DNA from: Phocaeicola_A sp045647865
GTDB lineage: Bacteria; Bacteroidota; Bacteroidia; Bacteroidales; Bacteroidaceae
NCBI GenBank assembly: GCA_045647865.1
Contig: JAZRMW010000024.1
Location: 39,217 to 103,216, forward strand
Reading direction: 5' to 3'
DNA: 64,000 nt
Part shown: piece after piece, positions 1-8,880 of the stretch
Layout of the letters: every line of letters starts with the position of its first letter
Position numbering within the stretch: position 1 is the first letter of the stretch
The notes under the pieces: generated by a model
What the model was told of the DNA's origin: nothing
The model's database searches: none
What the model saw: the letters and a program-made list of their open reading frames with translations, nothing else
Translations under genes and position numbers: made by a program

Positions 1-3000
1 TGTCCAACGAGGTTCGTGTACCAAGAAGTCTGTCGGATAGCTCAAGTTTGCAACAGCCTTGAAGGTGACATCGCCATATACCGTAGAAACTACTGCAACG
101 ATGTTCTTAATCTCATACTTGGTCTGAGTACCGAAGTCAACTCTCAAATCTGCCTTCTTGTTTCTTGTATCAATGCTCAATGTTACAACATCGTTTGAAG
201 GAACAGAACCGTTGATTGTGTATGTTACATCGCCAGCAATAATAGCGCGTGCCAACTCATTAGCCAATTCCTGTTCAGTAGCAGCAACAACGCCCTGAAC
301 CATATACTTGTTGATTGCCAAAGTTCCTTCGCTAAACTGCATAGTTGCTGCATTTCTATCATCATTGCTCAATGCGGTGAATGCATCAGAACCATCAATT
401 ACACCATTATTGTCAGCATCAGCCGGACTCCATACACGAGCGAAGTTGCCAAAGTTGTAGTCATCATCAGCCATAGGCTGCACAATAATGTAGGTTACAT
501 CATAGTATTTGTTAGGCTCACCGTTGCGATTAAAACCAAATGTTGCGTCCATCAGACGAAGAGTCATTGTATTGCCTACGTTAGCCACTATCGCGCTACC
601 GCCTGATGTCTTGTTCATATAGAAACTACCATCATTATTCAATACAAAACCGTCAGCTTTTGATGTATTCTTGAATGAAGTCCATCTGCTGTTGTTAGAA
701 ATCTTGTAAACTTGTCCATTAGCATCAACACCAGCCCAAACTTTCAAGTTGGTATTATATCCCCAATTTGCATAATTTACACGCAATTCATTGATTGCAA
801 CGTATGATTCAGTCCAAGGAGTGTGAGTTACAGCAATGTCAGTATAAGGAATCTCATACAAACCTGCATCAACAGCTACACCTGTTTCAGGAAGCAGTTC
901 GTCCTGAATTGTGCTGTACTCAATACCCTTCAAGTTGAAGTATTCAGTAGTGATACGCAACTTCACATCTGCGGATGACACATCCTGTTTAGCTGTTACC
1001 TCATTACCATCAGCATCAGTAGTGGTAACCTCAGTATTATAAAGGTCTGAACCGATAACCAACGTTGTAGGACGGTATTCATCGTTACGAATGCCATTGT
1101 TGTCAACCTTCGCTGTAACAACAATTACACCTGATTCTGCATCCTTAGCAACAGTTTCTACAGTTGCTACAGACTGATTGGCAGCACGTGTTTCCAATGC
1201 TTTTTCTACATACAGTTTCATGTAGTTATTTGCATCCTTCTTAGCAAATGTACTTACCAAGATGTCTGCAGCCTCAGCAGGCTGTACACGGAACTTCATT
1301 ACTACATGAGGATTAACTGTGAACGTTCCATTGCTGTAGTTTTCAGTCGTGTATGTAGTAGGAGCATAATTGTAAATAGGAGCAATTACTGTATTCTGAA
1401 CATCACGATATTGAGGAATGAAGACAACACTCTGAATACGCTTGATGAGAGCTTCAACTTGGTCTTGGAGAACTTCAACTGCATTCTTCAAAGTCACCAA
1501 TGCCTCATTTACACCTGACAATTTATCAACCTCAGCTTTAATCTTAGCTTCAGTTTCATTCTTGAAAGTGCTATAAGCATTTGTCATATCTTCAATCTGC
1601 TTATTTACAGCCTCTTTCTGAGCTGCAAACTGAGCTGCAAACTCTTCATTGGTGATATAGTCGGCCAATTCGTCAGCCAGTTCGTCTTCTGTAATGAAAG
1701 CAGAAAGGTCTTCACCACCAATGGCAACCAACTGTGCCAACAACTCTTCTGCATCCACAAGTCTCAGATTCAAACCATCTACAGCTACCTGTGCATACTC
1801 TTTAGCACTCTCTTCGGCAGCAGCAATCTTGCCTTCCAACTCGGCCTTCTGGTCAGCAATCTGAGCCTGCAAAGCCTTCAGGTTAAGGCTGATGGTCATC
1901 ACGTCAGCTTGTGTGATACCCAAGCTGGCAGCCAAATCGTCCAAAGCACTCTGGTCAGCCTTGCTTGCGAGAGTCTCCTTGATGGCGGCAATCTCTTCAG
2001 CGTTAGCAGCAACAGAAGCCTCAACAGCTTCGATAGCTTCGGCCAATGTAGCGTCTGAAGCAACACCTGCTTCCTTAATCTGAGACTTCAAGTCTTCGAT
2101 AGCTGCGTTCAATGCTTCCTGAGTAGCGGCAGCATCTACCTTCTTCTGCAAGTCGGCAGCACCCTGCTCCAACTTAGAAACACGGTCGCGCAGGTCTTCG
2201 ATGTACTGGCTGTAAGTGTTGGTAGAAGTGCTGAGTTGCTCAACCAACTTGGTCAGACCTTCCTTCACTTCGTTTACATAAGTAACGTCAGCCTTGGCAG
2301 AAGACAATGTAGAATAAGAAGAGTTCAAGGTAGCTACAGTGGCCTGCAATGCTTGAATGTCCTTCAAAGCTGCTGCCTGCTCAGTAGCCATAGCATTGAT
2401 TTTGCCCAACAGGTCAGCATAGTTGGCCTCAATCTTGCCAGCCAATTCAGCATCCTTACCAGCCAACTCCTTCACTGTAGCCTGCAAAGTCTCGATGTAC
2501 TTCAGGTTAGTTGCAATCTGAGCGCTCAACTGAGCATCCATAGCAGCCAATTCGGCAGCCTTGGTATTCAACTCGTCCTTAGTTGCATAGTTAGCTTTGA
2601 TAGTGTTCAAGGTTGCATCAACTACATCAATGCGTGCACCAAGGGCAGTAGATACTTCAGAAATCTTGCCTGATAATTCAGAATACTTCGCCAAGATTTC
2701 AGCGTTAGCCTTAGCGATGGCGTCAGCATTTGATTTTGTATCAGCCTTTACAGCAGCCATCTGAGTCTGCAAGTCAGAAACCTTTGCATTCAGATCGGCC
2801 TTAGCTATCTGCAAGTCGGCTACAATACCTTCCAGACTTGCAACTTTTGTTTCGAGCACAGCAACTTTGGCTGCAGCTTCGGCAAGCGCCTTGTTGGCTG
2901 CATCTGCTCCACTCTGTGCACCCTTGGCAGCTTCCAATGCAGCAGCGGCGGCATTGGCGGCTTCAGTCTTGGCAGCAGCCAACTGGCTGGTCAAGTCCTG

Positions 3001-3204
3001 TTTGGCAGCGTTCAGGGTGCTGATTTGTGACTCCAATGCAGCTACTTTGGTAGCAAGGTCGCTAGCCGCAGAAGATGCATTCTGATCAATTTGCATCTGT
3101 AACTGGTCGATGTCGTCATCATAGTCCTTACAAGATACAAATGTACTTGTCGAAGCAGCTGTCAGCGCTCCGAACAAGATTGCACTTAAAAACTTTTTGT
3201 TCAT
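1..3204 (-). CDS. coiled-coil surface lipoprotein with PL29-like N-terminal region (3' end outside window)
   Basis: The reading frame stays open from an ATG at 3204 to the window edge, more than 1060 residues, so the C-terminus is missing. The N-terminus is a lipoprotein signal ending in FVSC followed by KDYDDDID, as in the Bacteroides proteins NCBI names 'PL29 family lyase N-terminal domain-containing protein'. Residues from about 25 to 600 are Ala/Leu/Lys/Glu/Asp-rich heptad-like sequence predicting very long coiled coil. After about residue 620 the composition changes to beta-rich, Asn/Thr-rich sequence that looks like extracellular beta-sandwich domains. I infer an outer-membrane stalk protein with a distal domain, a surface or adhesion role rather than a proven lyase. 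The leader just upstream contains a perfect AT-rich palindrome (3214-3231). No clean -7 motif was seen. It lies beside a tyrosine recombinase, which raises the possibility of phase variation. Confidence 0.8.
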   Translation of the reverse strand, partial: MNKKFLSAILFGALTAASTSTFVSCKDYDDDIDQLQMQIDQNASSAASDLATKVAALESQISTLNAAKQDLTSQLAAAKTEAANAAAAALEAAKGAQSGADAANKALAEAAAKVAVLETKVASLEGIVADLQIAKADLNAKVSDLQTQMAAVKADTKSNADAIAKANAEILAKYSELSGKISEVSTALGARIDVVDATLNTIKANYATKDELNTKAAELAAMDAQLSAQIATNLKYIETLQATVKELAGKDAELAGKIEANYADLLGKINAMATEQAAALKDIQALQATVATLNSSYSTLSSAKADVTYVNEVKEGLTKLVEQLSTSTNTYSQYIEDLRDRVSKLEQGAADLQKKVDAAATQEALNAAIEDLKSQIKEAGVASDATLAEAIEAVEASVAANAEEIAAIKETLASKADQSALDDLAASLGITQADVMTISLNLKALQAQIADQKAELEGKIAAAEESAKEYAQVAVDGLNLRLVDAEELLAQLVAIGGEDLSAFITEDELADELADYITNEEFAAQFAAQKEAVNKQIEDMTNAYSTFKNETEAKIKAEVDKLSGVNEALVTLKNAVEVLQDQVEALIKRIQSVVFIPQYRDVQNTVIAPIYNYAPTTYTTENYSNGTFTVNPHVVMKFRVQPAEAADILVSTFAKKDANNYMKLYVEKALETRAANQSVATVETVAKDAESGVIVVTAKVDNNGIRNDEYRPTTLVIGSDLYNTEVTTTDADGNEVTAKQDVSSADVKLRITTEYFNLKGIEYSTIQDELLPETGVAVDAGLYEIPYTDIAVTHTPWTESYVAINELRVNYANWGYNTNLKVWAGVDANGQVYKISNNSRWTSFKNTSKADGFVLNNDGSFYMNKTSGGSAIVANVGNTMTLRLMDATFGFNRNGEPNKYYDVTYIIVQPMADDDYNFGNFARVWSPADADNNGVIDGSDAFTALSNDDRNAATMQFSEGTLAINKYMVQGVVAATEQELANELARAIIAGDVTYTINGSVPSNDVVTLSIDTRNKKADLRVDFGTQTKYEIKNIVAVVSTVYGDVTFKAVANLSYPTDFLVHEPRWT

Positions 3205-3300
3205 AATAAAAAATTAAATTTATAAATTTAAAAAAAACTAAAAAATAGAATTGATTTTTCTCTTAATATTGACCTGTTTCATGCTTATTTATCGGATATT

Positions 3301-3639
3301 CTACTTAAGTTTGTAGGCATTTACACTCCTCAGATACGCCATAGGACTTTTTCCCTCCAACCGCTGAAATGCTGCATAGAAAGCACTACGAGACGAGAAT
3401 CCACAGAGACGAGGAATCTCATGGAGATTACATTTTTGCGAAACCAAAAGTTCTTTAGCATACTCTATACGATAACGATTAACTAATGTCTTAAGGTTGC
3501 AACTAAAACAACCGTTCACCACACCCGAAAGGTAGGAAGTATTCGTGCCGACTATTATACAAAATCCGTATTTCATTATCACATAAGCAGATAAATCCAT
3601 AAAACAATAATGAGGGGACACAGCAGGGACGTCCCCCAT
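3301..3639 (-). CDS. AraC-type helix-turn-helix fragment
   Basis: The last 75 or so residues match the C-terminal AraC/HTH_18 domain: GTNTSYLSGVVN (end of the first HTH), then NRYRIEYAKELL, the second HTH with CGFSSRSAFYAAFQRLEGKSP and a closing AYLRS. The 112-residue product is too short for a full regulator. The first HTH helix is degenerate (YGFCIIV in place of a normal Leu-Ala helix), and there is no sensor or TPR domain upstream. The annotated ATG lies inside a large palindrome that may terminate the upstream integrase gene, so a start further down (MKYGF) is possible. It is most likely the remnant of a longer regulator, perhaps truncated by recombination at this site. A functional small DNA-binding protein cannot be excluded. 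Confidence 0.55.
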   Translation of the reverse strand: MGDVPAVSPHYCFMDLSAYVIMKYGFCIIVGTNTSYLSGVVNGCFSCNLKTLVNRYRIEYAKELLVSQKCNLHEIPRLCGFSSRSAFYAAFQRLEGKSPMAYLRSVNAYKLK

Positions 3640-3653
3640 TGTATCCCCTCATT
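3609..3653. repeat. nested palindrome downstream of integrase (terminator or recombination site)
   Basis: Arms AATGAGGGGACACA (3609-3622) and TGTATCCCCTCATT (3640-3653) are complementary with one mismatch, and they enclose a perfect 10-bp palindrome GGGACGTCCC (3626-3635). On the minus strand it lies about 40 bp after the integrase stop and is followed by T-rich sequence, which fits a terminator. The nested symmetry would also suit a recombinase site. Confidence 0.6.
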
Positions 3654-3691
3654 CAGGTTTTCCAATGACAAATACGGTACAACACTATCCT

Positions 3692-4777
3692 CTATTTCCA
3701 ATCATCCAATTCCAAATCAGGCAAACTATCCACCGCCTGCTGCTTGACCTTATCAATGATATGTACATATTTCTCCGTATGACGGACTGTTGAATGTCCT
3801 GCCAAAACGGAAGCAGTCTTAATATTAGCACCCTGTAACATGATATTCGTTATGAACGAATGACGCGCACAATGAAAAGTTATATGTTTCTGAATGCCTG
3901 CCCTCTTAGACCAGATTATCAGAAGACGCCGCATATAAGAATATGACGGAAGTTGAAAAACATAATCATCAGGTTCTCCACTCTTCTTACGCAATAAATT
4001 GACAGCCGTCATACTCAGATTCAAATGTAACACTGCACGCGAAGAATGACTCATGACTTTTTGCTGACGAATAACCAACATACTCCGCTGAAAATCTACA
4101 GAACGATACCTCAATGCCACAATATCACACCAACGAAGCCCCGTATAACAAGCAAATAGAAACGCCCGCTTCACTTCGCTATATTCCAAAGGGGTTTCTG
4201 CAAGCATCTGTATTTCCTCACAAGATAATATCTCTTTGGTTATCTCTTCAGAAGAAATTAACCGGATTCCTATAGCCGGATTCTTCAGCAGCAATCCTTT
4301 CTCTACACAGTGTGCCAAACACATTTTGAACTTCTTGAAGTATCCCACAGGAGTGTTTCCATGCAAACGTTCAGATAAATAGAAGAGGAAATCTTCACAG
4401 AAAGTTTTATCCAAACAGGCCAAGGACAGTTCTTTTCCTTCGACAAATTTCTTCAGATAATTAAAAGTAGCAATAACCACTTTTATGTCCTTCCGCCTGT
4501 AGGACGCAATGAATTGTTCAAAAACAGTTAAAATACCTACGGAAGTCTGGCAATGTGCATTGACGGAATAATTCTTTTGCATCAATTGACGTTCACGCTC
4601 AGCGCAAAGTTGCATGGCAATCTGCATCTTCAGATTGTTTTGTTCTTGCACTTTAGAATCTGTAGGAACCTCCAATTTTATACCCAGGTACTCTTTCCAA
4701 CGTTGGCCGTTTTGACAAATGTCCAAATACAACGATGCACGGCCAGTCTGCAACGCTTTCTTTCTTAATGTAATCAT
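3692..4777 (-). CDS. tyrosine recombinase / site-specific integrase
   Basis: This is a complete 361-residue tyrosine recombinase. An arm-type N-terminal segment (about 1-70, containing YLDICQNGQRWKEYLG) is followed by a SAM-like core-binding domain (about 85-190) and the catalytic domain. Catalytic residues are visible: Arg in YTGLRWCDIVALR, His-x-x-Arg in HCARHSF, His in AGHSTVRHTEKY and the nucleophile Tyr in EKYVH. Size and layout match the Bacteroides recombinases that act as integrases or DNA invertases. No other mobile-element genes (mobilisation, excisionase, relaxase) are near, so it is a solitary recombinase. It has a well-formed promoter of its own (4806-4836). Palindromes lie on both sides (3609-3653 and 4898-4948). 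Its neighbours are an AraC remnant and a surface lipoprotein gene, a context compatible with promoter inversion. The target site is not established. Confidence 0.9.
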   Translation of the reverse strand: MITLRKKALQTGRASLYLDICQNGQRWKEYLGIKLEVPTDSKVQEQNNLKMQIAMQLCAERERQLMQKNYSVNAHCQTSVGILTVFEQFIASYRRKDIKVVIATFNYLKKFVEGKELSLACLDKTFCEDFLFYLSERLHGNTPVGYFKKFKMCLAHCVEKGLLLKNPAIGIRLISSEEITKEILSCEEIQMLAETPLEYSEVKRAFLFACYTGLRWCDIVALRYRSVDFQRSMLVIRQQKVMSHSSRAVLHLNLSMTAVNLLRKKSGEPDDYVFQLPSYSYMRRLLIIWSKRAGIQKHITFHCARHSFITNIMLQGANIKTASVLAGHSTVRHTEKYVHIIDKVKQQAVDSLPDLELDDWK

Positions 4778-4805
4778 ACTCTTTGATATTTTAATGATTT
4801 CATCC

Positions 4806-4836
4806 CAAAATTATACACAATGAATTAATCAACAAA
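4806..4836 (-). promoter_or_regulatory. promoter of the integrase gene
   Basis: On the minus strand TTTG (4836-4833), 19 bp, then TAATTTTG (4813-4806) match the Bacteroidetes -33/-7 consensus. Transcription would start near 4799, about 20 nt before the ATG. Confidence 0.65.
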
Positions 4837-4897
4837 CACCAAAGGCTGGATAAAATCAAAAAGGAGTCCAACAAACGATATATTTTTCTTAGCTTTC

Positions 4898-4948
4898 AGG
4901 AATACTTATGAACACCTTCTATCCTAAAAGCTGTTCATAAATATTCCT
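4898..4948. repeat. 17-bp inverted repeat upstream of integrase
   Basis: AGGAATACTTATGAACA (4898-4914) and TGTTCATAAATATTCCT (4932-4948) are reverse complements with one mismatch, separated by 17 bp. It lies between the integrase promoter and the argF' terminator. The rest of 4778-5123 holds no gene. Candidate recombinase binding site or simple hairpin. Confidence 0.55.
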
Positions 4949-4975
4949 CAAAAAGAAAATCCATTATTCAAAGAA

Positions 4976-5003
4976 AAAAGTCGGGTTTTTATTCCCGACT
5001 TTT
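4976..5003 (-). terminator. terminator of the proB-argF' operon
   Basis: A perfect 10-bp stem AAAAGTCGGG / CCCGACTTTT with an 8-nt loop is followed on the minus strand by a T-rich run. It lies about 120 bp after the argF' stop. Confidence 0.8.
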
Positions 5004-5123
5004 CACCTCTTTATCAACAAGTACAAACTGTACTATACAGCCAAAAAGATAAGTTTTCCTCTCTTTCCACCGAATAATTACATCAACATCTATTCTTTCT
5101 TCTAAGAATAAATCATATTCTTA

Positions 5124-6080
5124 TTATTGAAGCCCTTCAATCAACCGCTTTAACACAACGGTAGCAGAAATCTCACGGTTGGCAGCCTCAGGAATGACTA
5201 TTGACTGAGGACTTTCAATAACATCATCCGTCACTATCATGTTACGACGCACGGGTAGGCAGTGCATAAAGTACGCATTATTGGTCACAGCCATCTGGCG
5301 GTCGCTCACTGTCCATGCACGGTCTTTGCAAAGAATCTGACCATAGTTTTCACCGGTATAGGCAGCCCAGTTCTTTGCATAAATGAAGTCTGCACCCTCA
5401 AAAGCCTTCATCTGGTCATATTCCACACGGGCATTTCCCACAAACTTCGGATCAAGTTCGTATCCCTCCGGATGAGTAATCACAAAGTCGTAATCAGCGG
5501 CATTCATCCACTCTGCAAAGGAATTGGGCACTGCTTGCGGAAGTGGACGAGGATGGGGCGCCCAAGTGAGGACCACTTTGGGGCGAGCTGTCTTCTTGTA
5601 TTCCTCAATGGTGATGAGATCCGCAAAGCTCTGCAACGGATGACGTGTAGCAGCCTCCATGGAGAAAACAGGACGACCACTGTACTTGATGAACTGGTTG
5701 AGGATAACCTCTTCGTAGTCGTAGTCGCGATTTTCAAAACGGGCAAACGAGCGCACACCAATAACATCGCAGTAGCATCCCATCACGGGAATGGCCTCCA
5801 ACAAGTGTTCAGGCTTGTCGCCGTCCATGATGACTCCGCGCTCTGTCTCCAATTTCCATGCTCCTTGATTGATATCGAGTACAATCACGTTCATACCCAA
5901 GTTGAGAGCAGCCTTCTGTGTACTGAGACGGGTACGCAGGCTACTGTTGAAGAAAATCATCATCAGTGTCTTGTTGCGTCCCAATTCCACATACTTAAAA
6001 CGGTCTTTCTTAATCTCAAAAGCTTCTTGCAGGGCAACATTGAGGTCGCCAATATCCTGCACACAGGTAAAGTTCTTCAT
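5124..6080 (-). CDS. argF': N-succinylornithine carbamoyltransferase
   Basis: This 318-residue protein belongs to the transcarbamylase family. It carries the carbamoyl-phosphate loop FFNSSLRTRLSTQ (about 43-55) and the C-terminal HCLPVRRN motif. Residues around 86-92 read DGDKPEH, placing proline at position 90. In Bacteroides fragilis that proline distinguishes N-succinylornithine transcarbamylase from the N-acetylornithine enzyme, which has glutamate there (known family fact). It therefore probably converts N-succinylornithine plus carbamoyl phosphate to N-succinylcitrulline in the cytoplasm, in the succinylated arginine pathway. It is the last gene of an operon with proB, the esterase and proA (17-bp gap to proA) and is followed by a strong terminator. 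Grouping with proline genes couples two glutamate-derived pathways. Confidence 0.93.
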   Translation of the reverse strand: MKNFTCVQDIGDLNVALQEAFEIKKDRFKYVELGRNKTLMMIFFNSSLRTRLSTQKAALNLGMNVIVLDINQGAWKLETERGVIMDGDKPEHLLEAIPVMGCYCDVIGVRSFARFENRDYDYEEVILNQFIKYSGRPVFSMEAATRHPLQSFADLITIEEYKKTARPKVVLTWAPHPRPLPQAVPNSFAEWMNAADYDFVITHPEGYELDPKFVGNARVEYDQMKAFEGADFIYAKNWAAYTGENYGQILCKDRAWTVSDRQMAVTNNAYFMHCLPVRRNMIVTDDVIESPQSIVIPEAANREISATVVLKRLIEGLQ

Positions 6081-6097
6081 ATCTTTTCTTTGTATTA

Positions 6098-7339
6098 TTA
6101 TTTCCTTATTTGTCCATTTCCTTTAATAATCCACTTATAAGAGGTGATTTCCTCCAATGCCATAGGACCTCGGGCATGTAATTTCTGTGTACTGATGCCT
6201 ATCTCTGCTCCAAGTCCAAATTGTGCACCATCGGTAAAAGAGGTCGGTGCATTGGCATATACACAAGCTGCATCCACCAAACGCAGGAAGCGGTCAGCTG
6301 CAACATTGTCTTCGGTTATGATACATTCGCTATGTTTTGAACTGTTCAGACGAATGTGATCAAGAGCGGCATCCAACGTAGGAACCGTCTTGATGGCCAT
6401 CGTATAGGAAAGAAACTCCGTTCCGAAACTTTCGGGAGTGGCAGGTTTCAACAATTCTGCCGGATAGTTGCCTTGCAAAACTGCATAAGCCGGTTCATCT
6501 GCATAAATGAGCACATTACTCTTTGACAAAGGAGCACACAAAGCTGCAAGATCGGCCAAACGGTCTTCATGCATGACCAGACAATCAAGAGCATTGCATA
6601 CACTCACACGACGGGTCTTGGCATTGTTGACGATAGCCTTCCCCTTCTCCAAGTCGGCAGCCTTATCAAAGTAAGCATGACAAATACCCGCTCCCGTCTC
6701 GATGACTGGAATCGTTGCATTGGCACGGACAAAGTTTATCAGATTACTACTGCCACGCGGTATGATCAAATCGATATATCCGTTAGCATGAAGCATCTCT
6801 GCCGTTGCTTCACGGTTAGCAGGAAGCAACTCCACCACATGCGGATTCACACCAAAACGACGAAGGACATTGTGAATGACTCCCACAATAGCGCGATTGG
6901 AACAATCGGCATCACTTCCCCCCTTCAACACACAGGCGTTACCACTCTTGAGGCAAAGCGAGAAAACATCGAAACTGACATTGGGACGCGCTTCATATAT
7001 AATTCCAATCACTCCAAAAGGGACACTTACACGAGTCAGTTCAAGACCATTGGGAAGCACATGATGTTTCAGCACACGCCCAAGCGGACTGGGTAATTGC
7101 GCCACCTTACGCATGTCGGCAGCAATATCCTGCAAACGGGCTGCGGTCAATTTCAGACGGTCGTACTTCGGATCGGTCTCATCCATACGGGCAAGGTCCT
7201 TGGCATTCTCTGTCAAGATATAATCGGTTTGTGCTACAGCCTCATCAGCTACAGCCAACAGGATTTCGTTGATGCGGTCGTTCTCCAGCATCACCAGTTC
7301 ACGGCTGGCATCCTGTACTTGCTTAAAAATCTGTTCCAT
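6098..7339 (-). CDS. proA: gamma-glutamyl phosphate reductase
   Basis: This 413-residue aldehyde-dehydrogenase-fold protein matches ProA along its length. It shows GVIGIIYEARPNVS, the segment LKGGSDADCSN, PRGSSNLI and the catalytic-cysteine region RRVSVCNALDC, near the family's usual length. It reduces gamma-glutamyl phosphate with NADPH to glutamate semialdehyde, the second step of proline synthesis. The stop lies 17 bp before argF' and the start 23 bp after the esterase stop, so it is co-transcribed. Its usual partner proB is present but separated from it by the esterase gene. Confidence 0.95.
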   Translation of the reverse strand: MEQIFKQVQDASRELVMLENDRINEILLAVADEAVAQTDYILTENAKDLARMDETDPKYDRLKLTAARLQDIAADMRKVAQLPSPLGRVLKHHVLPNGLELTRVSVPFGVIGIIYEARPNVSFDVFSLCLKSGNACVLKGGSDADCSNRAIVGVIHNVLRRFGVNPHVVELLPANREATAEMLHANGYIDLIIPRGSSNLINFVRANATIPVIETGAGICHAYFDKAADLEKGKAIVNNAKTRRVSVCNALDCLVMHEDRLADLAALCAPLSKSNVLIYADEPAYAVLQGNYPAELLKPATPESFGTEFLSYTMAIKTVPTLDAALDHIRLNSSKHSECIITEDNVAADRFLRLVDAACVYANAPTSFTDGAQFGLGAEIGISTQKLHARGPMALEEITSYKWIIKGNGQIRK

Positions 7340-7362
7340 TTATTTCCTATTAAATTACATCA

Positions 7363-8880
7363 TTACTTCATGTACGGCAACAAGAACGCCTCTGCCACAG
7401 GCATAAATCTATCGTGTCCACGGGAATTCAAGTGAGCCGTATCAGTGTTTCCTTTCTTGGGTTGCAAGAAGGTTTCCCGAAAGTTCTCATTGGTTATGTA
7501 CATTCCTGAACGGCGGGCAGCATCGAATACTGGAATACCATAGCTTCCACAGACTTCCAACGTAGCATCCACCACCTTCTGGGCCTCACTACCAATGAAA
7601 TTATAAATTGTCCAACGAGTGAAGAAAAATATCTGCGCCGTGGGATAACGTTCTATCAACCCTTCGCACAAACAGCCCAAACGGAGTTTGTATTGTTCCA
7701 ATCCGCCTATGGAATCAAGGGTATAGCTATCATTGTGTCCGCCTATTACTACCACATAGTCCAACGTCTCGGGCAAATCCTTGTAGCGCACGTACATGCC
7801 TGATCCCCATTTGGGGCTGTCGTAGGCCACATTACTGCCATTACGACCATAATTGAAATAGGTCATACCATGCTTACGGGCAAACTTATAGTGCCATGTA
7901 AACATGGCCGGTTCCTTATGGTTACGCACATAGCTGTCGCCGAGGAAGGCAATACGTTTTCCGGCCAACGACGAATTTGGGACCACATTGACACCTTCGG
8001 GCTGATAGGCCACCTGTAACAGACGTTCATAAACCTGCTCACCCAAGTATTCGGCAGCTTTCGCATCAAAATGTAAGCGGTCGCGCAGAAGTCCAGCCCT
8101 CCCCATATCTATGAGATGGATATTCACATCTTCGTCGGCCAGCCGATACATAGCTTTCTCCACATCAGCATTATAACATTTGTTGTTTTTAGCTACTGTA
8201 CCCATGATGATGGGCAATTGCATGTAATCCTTACCGGTCTTTTCGGTCAAGTAACGACGGATATAATCGAACACGGCTTTCAAGTTGCCATAATAATCCT
8301 TTCCCATCTTGTAGTCACTCTCGCCTTGATGCCAAAGTAAAGCATCCACTTGATATCCGTCCTTCAAGGTTGAAAGAGTATTGTCAATACATGCATCAAT
8401 CTGTCGGATAAGCGAAAGCAGGAGTGACTGTCCGCCATCGGCAGTACTACAGGTCTGTTTCAGCCATTTCTTGTCAGCTGACCAGAATTGTCCCTGGAGA
8501 TTTTGCTTATCTATTGCCACGGATGTTCCTCCGACCGCCCACTTGATGACATAGAAAGGATCGCGCACCATCTGATCGAGCCAAAGATAAGTGACGGCAT
8601 CGTAAGCCCACGAGTTCTCCACTCCTTGCTTGGTTGCTTTTGGCCAAAAAGGTTCAAATTGTCCATCTACCCTATTCTGTGATATACGACAGAAGTTATA
8701 GGCTCCACGCTGAAAAGTATTCTTGTCTTTAGCCAAAGCCTTAATATAGGCGGGCAACTCGGAATTAGGGCAGCGTCCATCTGTGTTGGACTGTCCAGCC
8801 GTAATAATGACTCTTGCCGGGCGGGAAGATGCCGTGAGCACACACAGCAATGCTAATAAAAACAGTGATACTCTTTTCAT
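7363..8880 (-). CDS. secreted two-domain SGNH/sialate-O-acetylesterase-like hydrolase
   Basis: A signal peptide (residues 1 to about 20) precedes two esterase domains. The first has a SASA/DUF303-type block with AGQSNTDGR (catalytic Ser31), the motif LLWHQGESDY and DRLHFDAKA near its end. The second, from about residue 305, is a GDSL/SGNH domain with FLGDSY (Ser), the block VVVIGGHNDSY and the late DTAHLNSRGHDRF (Asp/His). Each domain keeps its own serine nucleophile and Asp-x-x-His. It would remove acyl groups, probably acetyl esters, from polysaccharides in the periplasm or outside. The gene sits inside the proline operon. Its ATG overlaps the proB stop by 4 nt, suggesting translational coupling, and proA starts 23 bp after its end. 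A secreted glycan esterase has no obvious role in proline synthesis. The substrate is unknown. Confidence 0.85.
   Translation of the reverse strand: MKRVSLFLLALLCVLTASSRPARVIITAGQSNTDGRCPNSELPAYIKALAKDKNTFQRGAYNFCRISQNRVDGQFEPFWPKATKQGVENSWAYDAVTYLWLDQMVRDPFYVIKWAVGGTSVAIDKQNLQGQFWSADKKWLKQTCSTADGGQSLLLSLIRQIDACIDNTLSTLKDGYQVDALLWHQGESDYKMGKDYYGNLKAVFDYIRRYLTEKTGKDYMQLPIIMGTVAKNNKCYNADVEKAMYRLADEDVNIHLIDMGRAGLLRDRLHFDAKAAEYLGEQVYERLLQVAYQPEGVNVVPNSSLAGKRIAFLGDSYVRNHKEPAMFTWHYKFARKHGMTYFNYGRNGSNVAYDSPKWGSGMYVRYKDLPETLDYVVVIGGHNDSYTLDSIGGLEQYKLRLGCLCEGLIERYPTAQIFFFTRWTIYNFIGSEAQKVVDATLEVCGSYGIPVFDAARRSGMYITNENFRETFLQPKKGNTDTAHLNSRGHDRFMPVAEAFLLPYMK

Noticed and set aside
1306..3085. several plus-strand open frames of 60-145 codons
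   Set aside because: All antisense to the coiled-coil lipoprotein, with Ala/Leu/Gln-rich products that mirror its repeats.
3301..5003. complete integrated mobile element
   Set aside because: Only a recombinase is present. No relaxase, excisionase, transposase or tRNA attachment site was seen, and no direct repeats bound the segment.
5262..6140. 292-codon plus-strand open frame across argF'
   Set aside because: Fully antisense to a clear transcarbamylase gene; the product has no recognisable domain and its length reflects the codon bias of the real gene.
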